In this document: positions 9,955-17,121 of the stretch, in pieces
Numbering within the stretch: the first letter of the stretch is position 1
How the letters are laid out: the number at the start of each line of letters is the position of its first letter
Source: an uncultured Pseudomonadota bacterium
GTDB lineage: Bacteria; Myxococcota_A; UBA796; SXON01
Direction of reading: 5' to 3'
Assembly: GCA_903921785.1 (NCBI GenBank)
Contig: CAIXRH010000091.1
Coordinates: 1-46,151 of the forward strand
Length of the DNA stretch: 46,151 nucleotides
Translations under genes and position numbers: made by a program
Notes under the pieces: model-generated
The model's input: the letters and a program-made list of their open reading frames with translations, nothing else
Database searches by the model: none
What the model was told of the DNA's origin: nothing

Positions 9955-11070
9955 CTAACCCGGGTCCCGCGACTGGCGCCGCCGCCCGGCGACCGCGAGC
10001 ACCGCCCCGAGCGCGCCGACGCCGCCGACACCCAGGGGGGAGCCGCACGCGACCCGCGGCGGCGTCACGGCGAAGACCTCGCGGTGGCCGATCCGCTCGG
10101 TCTGCGACCAGAGCTCGTCGCGGTCCGGATCGTAGGTGAGCGCCTCGGGGGCGCGGGGCCAGGGGTGGAGGGTCGGCGGCCCGGCGTCGCGCGAGGCGAA
10201 GAGTGCGCCGTCCTTCCCCTGCTGGAGGCTCGCCGAACGCCACCAGTCGTCGCCGTTGCGGAGCACGCCCTGCAGGTCGGTCTGCTGGGCGATCCACGCG
10301 GAGACCGCTGGGGTCTCGGTCGCGAGGGTGCCGTCGGCGTCGAGGGGCCAGGCGAGGATCGGGGTGTCGGGGTCGGTGTCCGAGAAGGTGCCGGAGAGCA
10401 GCTCGCCGCGGCCGATGTCGTAGGAGAGGAAGGAGAAGCGGAGGTCGCAGCCCGAGGCCTCGGCCATGCCGGACTGCGGCACGACGAACCGGTGGCCGTA
10501 GGCGAGCGCAGGGTCGGCCTCGCGGAGGCCCGCGAGGTCGAAGGTGCGGAGGCCGCGGGTCGTGTCGGCCACATAGAGCGTGTCCGCCACCCACACGATC
10601 CCGCCTGCGTGGATGGGGATGGGCGCCGCAAGGCCGGAGGAGCCATCCACCAGGAGGACCTCGGTGTACGCGAGGCTCTCCAGGTCGACGACGGAGAGGC
10701 GAACCCCTGCCCCCTCGGCGGCTTCGCCATCGACGGCGTACCAGGCCACCAACATCCGGTCGGGCTGCCTCGCCGCTTCGAACCCTCCCGCGAGCCCCTG
10801 GGGCATCCAGGCCGGATCGTCGCGGTCGGCGTCCGCCCAGGTGAAGCCGCGGGCGAACGATTCGACCGCCGGATCTTCAGCCAGCGGGGCGCCTCGGGCG
10901 TCGGGGAGGGCGAGCACGTCGTCGAGCGTCATGCTGGCCCCGCCCAGCGCGCTCAACGTCGGCGTGACCTTGAGAACGGCGCTGCCCGGGTCCACCGGGA
11001 GGACGGGACCGTGCTGCACGCCGGTCCCGCCGGTGGGGCAGGCCAGGGCGAGGGCGACGGCGAGCAGCAC
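9955..11070 (-). CDS. secreted propeller-like protein with MYXO-CTERM-like tail
   Basis: A 371-aa protein beginning at GTG (11068-11070), with a short hydrophobic signal (VLLAVALALAC) that could be cut by signal peptidase I or II. The body (about 20-335) has repeating segments such as GGIVWVADTLYVADTTRGLRT and ALTYDPDRDELWSQTERI, suggesting a beta-propeller of LVIVD/SMP-30-like type; no catalytic residues were identified. The tail is Cys-Gly, a Gly/Ala/Val hydrophobic helix, then RRR (ACGSPLGVGG...AVAGRRRQ). This matches the layout of MYXO-CTERM sorting signals, though not the strict consensus. It is the first gene of the lysS operon by position, and divergent from the Flp pilin gene. Confidence 0.7.
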   Translation of the reverse strand: MLLAVALALACPTGGTGVQHGPVLPVDPGSAVLKVTPTLSALGGASMTLDDVLALPDARGAPLAEDPAVESFARGFTWADADRDDPAWMPQGLAGGFEAARQPDRMLVAWYAVDGEAAEGAGVRLSVVDLESLAYTEVLLVDGSSGLAAPIPIHAGGIVWVADTLYVADTTRGLRTFDLAGLREADPALAYGHRFVVPQSGMAEASGCDLRFSFLSYDIGRGELLSGTFSDTDPDTPILAWPLDADGTLATETPAVSAWIAQQTDLQGVLRNGDDWWRSASLQQGKDGALFASRDAGPPTLHPWPRAPEALTYDPDRDELWSQTERIGHREVFAVTPPRVACGSPLGVGGVGALGAVLAVAGRRRQSRDPG

Positions 11071-11142
11071 CGCCTCGGCCTACTCCGCGGTCGCCCCGGC
11101 GGCCAGGGCGGCGGCCCCGGGCAGAAAAGCGCCTGTGGCGCC

Positions 11143-11220
11143 GCGATCCGCACCCCGGATCGCCCGTCGAGCGGACCGTGATCCGCGGATCGCCCAGATG
11201 GTTGGAAAAATCCCGATCCG
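11143..11220. promoter_or_regulatory. cluster of GATCCG/CGGATC sites in divergent intergenic region
   Basis: Five copies of the hexamer or its complement lie within 78 bp. One is an 8-bp inverted repeat, GCGATCCG-5 nt-CGGATCGC (11143-11163). Another is a perfect palindrome, GATCCGCGGATC (11180-11191). A single GATCCG is at 11215-11220. They sit between the divergent starts at 11070 and 11288, where an operator would be expected. The regulator is unknown. Confidence 0.45.
11178..11198. repeat. 21-bp intergenic repeat, copy B
   Basis: Second copy of the element at 2245-2265, differing at one base. In this copy its central part is the perfect palindrome GATCCGCGGATC. Confidence 0.5.
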
Positions 11221-11238
11221 ACCCGGCGGCAAGTTCCC

Positions 11239-11265
11239 TCAAGCCCCGGCGCCCCCTGCCGATGA
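11239..11265 (+). promoter_or_regulatory. sigma-28-like promoter before Flp pilin
   Basis: TCAAGCCC, an 11-nt spacer, then GCCGATGA. The enterobacterial FliA consensus is TAAAGTTT-N11-GCCGATAA, so the -10 box matches 7/8 and the TCAAG-type -35 is common outside enterics. The predicted start would be near 11272, with a GGGGGAAGG ribosome-binding site and the ATG at 11288 following. This is a pattern match only. Confidence 0.4.
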
Positions 11266-11287
11266 TGCGGGCAACCGGGGGAAGGCC

Positions 11288-11452
11288 ATGCGCAACTTCA
11301 TCGAGGACGAGTCGGGAACCACCCTGATCGAGTACGCGCTGATCGCCAGCATGATGACGATGCTGCTGGCCGGGGCGCTCTCCACCCTGCAATCGGGGGT
11401 GAACGAGCTGTTCCGGCTGGTGTCCGTCTTCGCAGGGGACAGGGTCGGCTGA
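11288..11452 (+). CDS. Flp family type IVb pilin
   Basis: A 54-aa prepilin. A short charged leader (MRNFIEDESG) is followed by TTLIEYALIAS, placing the prepilin-peptidase cut between Gly and Thr with Glu at +5 and Tyr at +6, the Flp signature. A hydrophobic helix (LIEYALIASMMTMLLAGAL) and a short hydrophilic tail complete it. The start ATG is set by the leader and by a strong purine-rich ribosome-binding site (GGGGGAAGG) just upstream; the frame is open further upstream but without sense. No tad/cpa assembly genes are nearby, so it is an orphan whose machinery must be elsewhere. Confidence 0.92.
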   Translation: MRNFIEDESGTTLIEYALIASMMTMLLAGALSTLQSGVNELFRLVSVFAGDRVG

Positions 11453-11523
11453 CGGGGCCTGATCGGAGGGGACCGGAGCGCCGCTGAGGGTGTGGGAACG
11501 GCTGGGATCGCCGAACCCCGCCT

Positions 11524-11889
11524 TCAGCGGCGCTTCTTCTTCGTGCCCGCGGCGACGTCCGCAAGGCGGAACCGCACCACGCGGCGAACCAGTTCCAGCG
11601 GCAACTCGCGGTCGTGCGGGAATTGTACCGAGCCCTTGGCGTGGGTGTAGCTGGCGAATTCGTCGGCGAAGACCACCATCGCCTTCGCACCGGGGTAGAG
11701 CCCGACGTGCTTCGCGTAGCCAGCGAAATGTACGAGGTGCTTCCCCGATACATCGAACGTCGGGATGCCGTAGGAGATGCACTCGGTTGCCGCTGGCGCT
11801 TCTTCTCGGATCGCGGCGCGGACCCGATCGAGACGGGCGCGAACGGGATCGGGGACCGAGGCGAAGTGGTCGGCGAAGGGGTCGCTCAT
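11524..11889 (-). CDS. DUF1801 (YdhG/Fra-like) protein
   Basis: A 121-aa protein matching the DUF1801/COG5646 pattern throughout: ISYGIPTFDVSGKHLVHFAGY, then KHVGLYPGAKAM, then the conserved KGSVQFPHDRELP before LVRRVVRFRLAD. Bacillus Fra/YdhG, a frataxin-like iron chaperone, belongs to this fold family, but most members are uncharacterised. No signal peptide, so cytoplasmic. The C-terminus is a basic KKKRR tail. It stands alone between the Flp pilin gene, to which it is convergent, and the tRNA. Confidence 0.9.
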   Translation of the reverse strand: MSDPFADHFASVPDPVRARLDRVRAAIREEAPAATECISYGIPTFDVSGKHLVHFAGYAKHVGLYPGAKAMVVFADEFASYTHAKGSVQFPHDRELPLELVRRVVRFRLADVAAGTKKKRR

Positions 11890-11960
11890 GGTGCGTACGT
11901 AGCGCGGGGCGGGAGAGGGCGCTCCGGCGCACCGCCGCCGGGCGCACCCGCGCGAGATGG

Positions 11961-12034
11961 CGCCCCCGGCGCGGTTCGAACGCGCGACCCCCAGTTTAGG
12001 AAACTGGTGCTCTATCCAGCTGAGCTACGGGAGC
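11961..12034 (-). tRNA. tRNA-Arg (anticodon CCU)
   Basis: A full cloverleaf can be drawn on the minus strand. The acceptor is GCTCCCG/CGGGGGC with one G-T pair. The D-arm is GCTCAGCTGGATAGAGC. The anticodon stem CCAGT/ACTGG has loop TTCCTAA, so the anticodon is CCT, reading AGG. The variable loop is 5 nt, and the T-stem is GCGCG/CGCGC with loop TTCGAAC. Discriminator is G; no CCA is encoded. AGG is a rare Arg codon in such a GC-rich genome. Confidence 0.96.
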
Positions 12035-12068
12035 GGGAGGGCGCGGAGAAGCGCCACGATTCAGCCCT

Positions 12069-12102
12069 GGCGGGCACCGTCAGACGCGTGGACGGTGCCG
12101 CC
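12069..12102 (-). terminator. strong hairpin between small lipoprotein gene and tRNA-Arg
   Basis: Inverted repeat GGCGGGCACCGTC/GACGGTGCCGCC: 12 pairs with one bulged G and a 9-nt loop (AGACGCGTG), about 20 bp downstream of the lipoprotein stop at 12124. No U-tract follows, so it would be a Rho-dependent or factor-assisted terminator, or a processing structure ahead of the tRNA. Confidence 0.5.
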
Positions 12103-12123
12103 GAAGTTGGCCCGGAGGCCGAG

Positions 12124-12603
12124 CTACATCTTGGGCGAGATGGACAGCGACGAGGTGGCCGAGCCGCCCATGTCGGTGCAGGCGATGCTGAGCTGGGTGG
12201 CGTCCTTGGAGCCCATGATCGCGTAGCTGCCCATGGCGGCCACGTCGGTGTCGATGCTGTAGCCGGCGCCCTTCGCCCATTCCTTGAGGGCGGCGCAGTT
12301 GGCATCCGGCTTGCCGCCGCCGGTGAGCACCAGGCTGTCGGTATCGCCCGAGGTGGTGCAGGCCATCACCGAGGAGCCGGACGGGGCGGTGAGGCCGCTG
12401 AACCGACCGCAGGTGCCGGCCACGGCGACCGTGCCGCCCGCCGCGGCCGGGGCCGCGCCCCCACCCGCGTCCGCCACCGGGACGGCATCGGGGGACGGCC
12501 CGGTGCCGGAGCTCATCTGCTCGATCTGGGAGACGGTGTCGCCGCCACAGCAGCAGAAGCCAGCGGCGAAGACGAGCATCGTGACGGGGAGGAGGAGCTT
12601 CAC
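12124..12603 (-). CDS. small Cys-rich secreted/lipoprotein of unknown function
   Basis: A 159-aa product. The start is GTG at 12601-12603, preceded by an AGGTGG ribosome-binding site and opening a hydrophobic signal (VKLLLPVTMLVFAAGF) that ends in three consecutive Cys. Any of these could be the lipidated residue, although the -3/-1 context (AGF-C) is imperfect. A Ser/Pro/Ala/Gly-rich linker (about 35-70) precedes a compact domain with several Cys (CGRFSGL, VMACTTSG, ANCAALKEW, SIACTD) that probably form disulfides. It was not recognised as any family. Divergent from the PHP-domain lipoprotein gene at 12714. Confidence 0.75.
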   Translation of the reverse strand: MKLLLPVTMLVFAAGFCCCGGDTVSQIEQMSSGTGPSPDAVPVADAGGGAAPAAAGGTVAVAGTCGRFSGLTAPSGSSVMACTTSGDTDSLVLTGGGKPDANCAALKEWAKGAGYSIDTDVAAMGSYAIMGSKDATQLSIACTDMGGSATSSLSISPKM

Positions 12604-12713
12604 GGTTACCACCTGTTTCGCGAGCGAGGCTAAGCTGCCGCGTGCGCGGAGTCCAGCCCGGGCGTGGAGGGCCGAGAAGGGCGCCGGCAACGCCGCCCGG
12701 CTATGCCACGAGC

Positions 12714-14027
12714 ATGGTCCTCCTGCTCCTCGCGTGCGCCACTCCGACGGAGTCCGCCGCGCCCCCCGAGCCCGTGCCGTGGACGCACGAGCGCCCTGCG
12801 TTGCACGAGTCCACCGCGGACGGGCGTGCGCTCCGCCGCGCGATCATTCATCTGCACTCGCCGCTCTCGCACGACGCCTGCGACAACCACGAGATGGCGG
12901 ACGAGCCCTGCCTCGCGGACCTGCGCGCCCACCTCTGCGCGGCCGGGATCGACTACGCCTTCATGACCGATCACCCGTCCAACGCGGCGTACACCGCGTG
13001 GAACGACCTGTTCCAGCCCCAGGCGGGCGACGAGATGGTCGACGGGGTGGCCAGCCGCATCACCTGCGACGATGGCCACCCGGTGCTCTGGCTCGCCGGC
13101 ATCGAGGACGAGCTGATGCCCGTCGCGCTCGATCGGCACGTGAGCGAAGACAGCGCCGAGAACGACCGCATCTACAACGACTACGACCAGGAGGCCGTGG
13201 AGGCGGACATCGCGGCCGGCGGCGTGGTCCTCCAGGCCCACACGGAGGGGCAGACGATCGAGGACCTGCTCGCGCGGCAGTCGTGGGGCCAATCGGGGGT
13301 GGAGCTGTTCAACCTCCACGCAATGGTGGATCCCAACAAGCGTGAGGAGGACCTCGGGCTCGACGGCATGGGCTACATCGAGGACGCCGGGCCGTTCATC
13401 ACCGGCACCACCGACGCCGAGCCCGATCTCGTCTTCCTTAGCTTCTACCTGGAGCAGACCGTCTCCCTGGAACGATGGGACACGCTCAACGGCGTGGCCG
13501 CGTCGCTCGGCACCGCCGGCACGGACGCCCACGAGAACTCGCTCCCGATGCTCATGACCGACGGGGAGCGGGTGGACAGCTACCGGCGGATGATGTCCTG
13601 GTTCGCGAACTACCTTGTGGTCGACGGCGAGGGCCCCGCGGCCGCCGAAGCCGCCCTCCGCGCCCGCCAGAGCTTCGTGGTGTTCGACGTCCTCGGCGTT
13701 CCCACGGGCTTCGACGTGGCCTACGGCGACCTGCACTGGGCGGCCGACGGCGCCGCGGTCGGCAAGCGCTTCGCTGTCACGTGTCCGACGTTGGCCGCCG
13801 ACTCTCCGACGGACACCTCCGAGCCGACGATCACGGCCACCGTGTACAAGGACGGCGTGCCCTGGCAGACGGGCTGTGGGAGTTGGACCGTCACCGAGCC
13901 CGGCGTTTACCGGGTGCGCCTGGACATCGTGCCGGAGCACCTGCGCGGCTTCATGGATGATCAGGCCGAGGCCCTGGTTCACCCTTACCCGTGGATCTAC
14001 TCCCAGACGTTCCGCGTCACGGGGTGA
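12714..14027 (+). CDS. PHP-domain metal-dependent phosphoesterase-like lipoprotein
   Basis: A 437-aa product. ATG at 12714 gives a minimal lipoprotein signal, MVLLLLAC, with Cys8. The PHP superfamily metal motifs are recognisable in order: HLHSPLSHD (His46, His48, Asp54), MTDH (Asp86, His87), GIEDEL (metal-ligand Glu), QAHTEG, ELFNLHA and GTDAHEN (Asp-x-His). These are the ligands for a two- or three-metal centre in PHP phosphoesterases such as HisK and the DNA polymerase PHP domains. A C-terminal beta domain (about 335-437) with ITATVYKDG and YRVRLDI completes the protein. The substrate is unknown; a periplasmic or cell-surface location is inferred from the lipobox. Confidence 0.85.
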   Translation: MVLLLLACATPTESAAPPEPVPWTHERPALHESTADGRALRRAIIHLHSPLSHDACDNHEMADEPCLADLRAHLCAAGIDYAFMTDHPSNAAYTAWNDLFQPQAGDEMVDGVASRITCDDGHPVLWLAGIEDELMPVALDRHVSEDSAENDRIYNDYDQEAVEADIAAGGVVLQAHTEGQTIEDLLARQSWGQSGVELFNLHAMVDPNKREEDLGLDGMGYIEDAGPFITGTTDAEPDLVFLSFYLEQTVSLERWDTLNGVAASLGTAGTDAHENSLPMLMTDGERVDSYRRMMSWFANYLVVDGEGPAAAEAALRARQSFVVFDVLGVPTGFDVAYGDLHWAADGAAVGKRFAVTCPTLAADSPTDTSEPTITATVYKDGVPWQTGCGSWTVTEPGVYRVRLDIVPEHLRGFMDDQAEALVHPYPWIYSQTFRVTG

Positions 14028-14056
14028 TTGACGGGCGGCCGGGGGCCGAGTACCCT
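14028..14056 (+). promoter_or_regulatory. sigma-70-like promoter
   Basis: TTGACG, a 17-nt spacer, then TACCCT. The -35 box matches 5/6 and the -10 box 3/6. It starts one base after the PHP gene's stop codon and ends 23 bp before the ATG at 14080; a GGTGGAG ribosome-binding site lies between. Confidence 0.35.
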
Positions 14057-14079
14057 CGAACGGCACAGGTGGAGCTCTC

Positions 14080-15243
14080 ATGCGCGTGTCCGCGCTGACC
14101 CTGATCGGTACGATCGCCGCGTTGGCCACGCAGGGCTGCGAGGGCTGCAATGGCGCCACCGACGCCCCGAACGGCGACGAAGCGCCCGCATTCACCAACG
14201 ACGCCGGCTCCTGGCTCTCGATGGCGCTCACGCCCGAGGGCGCCCCCGCCATCGCCTACTACGACCGCACGAAAGACGCGCTCGGGTACGCCGTGGGCAC
14301 CGTGGCCAAGGATGGCAGCGCGGAGTGGAAGCGCGAGGAGGTCGACTCCTACCCCGACGAAAACGGCCTGAACCCCGGAGATTCTGGGCGTTACGCCTCG
14401 ATGAAGGTCGCGTCGAACGGGCAGGTGTGGATCGCCTACCAGGACACCACCAACGGCACCCTGAAGTACGCCCACAAGGGCGACGGGGTGTGGGACGTGG
14501 GCGTGGCCGAGGTCGGGAGCGGCCCGAAGAGCGATGCCGGCTATTGGGCCAGCCTCGCGCTCGACAGCTCGGGCAACCCCGTCGTCGCCCACTACGACGC
14601 CTACGCCGGCACCCTCCGCGTGGCCCACTGGAACGGCTCGGGCTTCACCGGGGAGGTCGCCGCCACGGGCGAAGCCTTCACCCCGGCCGACACCGGCGCC
14701 GGCGCCGAGACGATCGACGGCAGCGTCGGCGAGTACGCGAGGTTGTTCATCGGCTCCGACGGCACGGAGTACATCGCCCACTACGATCGCGCGCACACCG
14801 CGCTGCTCCTCACCTCGGGGCACGCTGGCGCCTACACCACCGTCACGGTGGACGACGATGGCGACGTCGGTCAGTGGCCCTCCATCGCGATGGACGGCTC
14901 CACCTTGTGGATCGCCTACCAGGACGTGAAGAACCAGGACCTCAAGGTCACGCATGGCAGCGGCGAGAGCTGGAGCGCCGAGGTGGTCGACGCGGGGGAT
15001 CACGTCGGGTCCGACAGCGAGATCTACGTCGACGGCGGGAGCCCCGGCATTGTCTACTTCGATGGCTTCAACAACGACATGAAGCTCGCCCGCCAGCGGG
15101 ACGGGGCCTGGAGCAGCGAGACCGTCACCGGATCGCAAGGCGCGCTGGGCTACCACAACGAAACGGTGAAGATCGGCAGCACCCGGTACGTGGCGTGCTA
15201 CGACTTCACCGCCCGGTCGGTGTTCTTCTCCGCGATGCCGTAG
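14080..15243 (+). CDS. propeller-like secreted protein or lipoprotein
   Basis: A 387-aa product. The signal peptide MRVSALTLIGTIAALATQGC ends in a Cys-containing stretch (GCEGC); the lipobox is imperfect, so lipidation is uncertain. The rest is repeated blade-like units with the shared pattern G-x-WIAYQD-x3-N-x2-LK (three clear instances: WIAYQDTTNGTLKYAH, WIAYQDVKNQDLKVTH, and a diverged YIAHYDRAHTALL), plus alternating SMALTPEGAPAIAYYD-type strands. This resembles BNR/sialidase-type or PQQ-like beta-propellers without obvious active-site residues. It has its own promoter-like sequence and is 5 bp from the MBL gene that follows. Confidence 0.8.
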   Translation: MRVSALTLIGTIAALATQGCEGCNGATDAPNGDEAPAFTNDAGSWLSMALTPEGAPAIAYYDRTKDALGYAVGTVAKDGSAEWKREEVDSYPDENGLNPGDSGRYASMKVASNGQVWIAYQDTTNGTLKYAHKGDGVWDVGVAEVGSGPKSDAGYWASLALDSSGNPVVAHYDAYAGTLRVAHWNGSGFTGEVAATGEAFTPADTGAGAETIDGSVGEYARLFIGSDGTEYIAHYDRAHTALLLTSGHAGAYTTVTVDDDGDVGQWPSIAMDGSTLWIAYQDVKNQDLKVTHGSGESWSAEVVDAGDHVGSDSEIYVDGGSPGIVYFDGFNNDMKLARQRDGAWSSETVTGSQGALGYHNETVKIGSTRYVACYDFTARSVFFSAMP

Positions 15244-15248
15244 GTCCG

Positions 15249-16331
15249 ATGTTCGCCCTGTTTGTCTTCCTCTTCTGCTCGCTCGCCCACGCCGGCGATG
15301 TGGTGGTGGACATGCTCGACATCGGGCAGGGAGACGCGATCCTCATCCGCACCCCCGCCAAGAAGGCCATCCTCATTGACGCGGGAGATCGCGGCGATGG
15401 CGTGGTGGAGAAGCTCTCGGCCCTGGGGGTCGACCACCTCGATCTGATCATCGCCACCCACCCCCACGCCGACCACGTGGGGTCGATGGAGCAGGTGGTC
15501 CGGGCGTTTCCGCCCAAGGTCTACATCGACAACGGGCTGCCCCACACCACGGCCACCTACACCTCCTTGATGAGCACGATCGAGGCGAACGCCGGGATCA
15601 GCTACAAGTCGGCCGCCAAGGGCATGGTCTTCAACCTGGACGACGGCGCGAAGCTCGAGGTGCTCCTCCCGGAGTCCCCCGCGTTCCACGACACCCGGTC
15701 CGATCTGAACGCCAACAGCGTGGTCACCCGGCTCACCCACGGGAAGGACTGCTTCCTCTTCGTGGGCGACTCCGAGGAGCCCACCGAGCGGCGGCTCATC
15801 GACGAGAAGGTCGGTCAGTGCGACGTGCTCAAGGTCGCCCACCATGGGAGCAAACACAGCACGATCCAGCCGTTTCTCGATGTGGTGAAGCCGAAGATCG
15901 CGCTCATCTCCGTGGGCGTGGCCAACCGCTACCACCACCCCGGGGAAGAGACGCTCGCGCGCCTGGAGGCGGCAAAGGCCACCATCTACCGCACGGATCG
16001 CGACGGCCGGATCACCGTGATCTCGGACGGAAACCACGTTGTGGTCTCCACGGAGAAGCACGACGGCGACGCCAAGCTGCTCCCGGTGGCCAGCGTGCCC
16101 GGTCACGACGCGGCGCCGCCGCCGGTGCTCCCGCCGGTGGATCCCGACATGGCCGCCGACGTGGTGGACGACGAAGCCTGCCCCTTCGCCGCGAGCAAGA
16201 GCAGCGAGGTCTTCCACAAGAACGGCTGCGGCAACGCTGCGAAGATCAACCCGGAGAACCTCGTGTGCTACGCGACCCGTGAAGCCGCGATCAAGGCCGG
16301 CAAGCGCGCCGCAGGCTGCTGTCACCCATGA
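15249..16331 (+). CDS. secreted ComEC-type MBL-fold hydrolase with Ada-like Zn-binding tail
   Basis: A 360-aa product with signal peptide MFALFVFLFCSLAHA. The metallo-beta-lactamase domain (about 17-270) has DMLDIGQGDAILI, LIDAGDRG, the metal motif HPHADHVG (His71, His73, Asp75, His76), FVGDSEEPTE and the second histidine set VAHHGSKHS, all as in the C-terminal hydrolase domain of ComEC. A Pro-rich linker leads to a 48-residue Ada-type metal-binding module: FAASKSSEVFHKNGC, then ENLVCYATREAAIKAG, then AGCC. Secreted MBL-Ada proteins of this kind are thought to be nucleases or DNA-binding hydrolases. The stop overlaps the DUF3006 gene (ATGA). Confidence 0.93.
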   Translation: MFALFVFLFCSLAHAGDVVVDMLDIGQGDAILIRTPAKKAILIDAGDRGDGVVEKLSALGVDHLDLIIATHPHADHVGSMEQVVRAFPPKVYIDNGLPHTTATYTSLMSTIEANAGISYKSAAKGMVFNLDDGAKLEVLLPESPAFHDTRSDLNANSVVTRLTHGKDCFLFVGDSEEPTERRLIDEKVGQCDVLKVAHHGSKHSTIQPFLDVVKPKIALISVGVANRYHHPGEETLARLEAAKATIYRTDRDGRITVISDGNHVVVSTEKHDGDAKLLPVASVPGHDAAPPPVLPPVDPDMAADVVDDEACPFAASKSSEVFHKNGCGNAAKINPENLVCYATREAAIKAGKRAAGCCHP

Positions 16332-16552
16332 TCGTCGTCGATCGGATCGAGGGCGAGCGGGCGGTGCTGAGCTTCGGCGGAGAGCTCATCGACGTGCCGC
16401 TGGCCGCGCTCCCCAAGGACCTCCGTGAGGGCGACGTGCTGGCGGTGAGCCGTGATGAAACGGCGCGTGCAGGGATTCTCACGGAAGGAGAAGCCCGACT
16501 GGAGCGTCTGCGCGCGCGATCCGAAAAGGGTCCCGACACCTTCGACCTCTGA
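16328..16552 (+). CDS. DUF3006 small protein
   Basis: A 74-aa protein with the DUF3006 pattern: IVVDRIEGERAVLSFGGE, then VPLAALPKDLREGDVL, then a charged helix (ILTEGEARLERLRARSEKG). It overlaps the MBL hydrolase gene by 4 bp. DUF3006 proteins are frequently encoded next to ComEC-like MBL hydrolases, so a joint function is likely though undefined. No signal peptide is seen. Confidence 0.9.
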   Translation: MIVVDRIEGERAVLSFGGELIDVPLAALPKDLREGDVLAVSRDETARAGILTEGEARLERLRARSEKGPDTFDL

Positions 16553-16560
16553 GGAGCCTC

Positions 16561-17121
16561 ATGCTCGCCTGGCTGTTCCTGATCGCCTCCGCCCTCGCCG
16601 CCGTGGACGTCAACACCGCCGACGCCACCGCGCTGGAGACCCTCCCGGGCATCGGCCCCAGCAAAGCGGAGGCGATCCTCGCGTATCGGCAGGAGCACGG
16701 CCCGTTCAAGTCGCTCGAAGACCTCGACGCGGTCAACGGGATCGGCCCGAGCACCCTGGCGAACATCAAGGACATGGTCAGCTTCGGAGCGGCGCCCGCG
16801 GCACAGGCGGGTACGCCCATCGCGCCGGTGAAGGGGGAGACGGCGCTCGCGCCGAAGTCGACCAAGGAAGCGGTGAAGGCGACGCCTGCGCCGGAGGCCG
16901 CTCCGGCCGCGTCATCCGCGGGCGGCTGCCCGGTGAACATCAACACGGCGGACGCCTCGGGGTTGCAGCACCTGCCGGGTGTCGGCGCCACCAAGGCCGC
17001 GGCGATCCTCGCGTATCGTACCGATCACGGCGCGTTCGCCGCGTGTTCGGGCCTCGATGCGGTCAACGGCATCGGCCCGGCTACGCTCGCGGGGCTCACC
17101 GACTGCTGCGTGGTGAAGTGA
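16561..17121 (+). CDS. secreted ComEA-like protein with two helix-hairpin-helix domains
   Basis: A 186-aa product. A short signal peptide (MLAWLFLIASALAA) is followed by HhH domain 1 (about 15-76; VDVNTADATALETLPGIG and AVNGIGPSTL), an Ala/Pro/Lys linker, and HhH domain 2 (about 122-186; VNINTADASGLQHLPGVG and AVNGIGPATL). Each copy holds the two GIG-type hairpins used for sequence-independent DNA binding by ComEA. Standard ComEA has a single such domain; here it is duplicated. Cys residues in the second copy (GGCPVN, AACSG, TDCC) may form disulfides. Located 8 bp after DUF3006, so it is part of the competence-like set. Confidence 0.93.
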   Translation: MLAWLFLIASALAAVDVNTADATALETLPGIGPSKAEAILAYRQEHGPFKSLEDLDAVNGIGPSTLANIKDMVSFGAAPAAQAGTPIAPVKGETALAPKSTKEAVKATPAPEAAPAASSAGGCPVNINTADASGLQHLPGVGATKAAAILAYRTDHGAFAACSGLDAVNGIGPATLAGLTDCCVVK

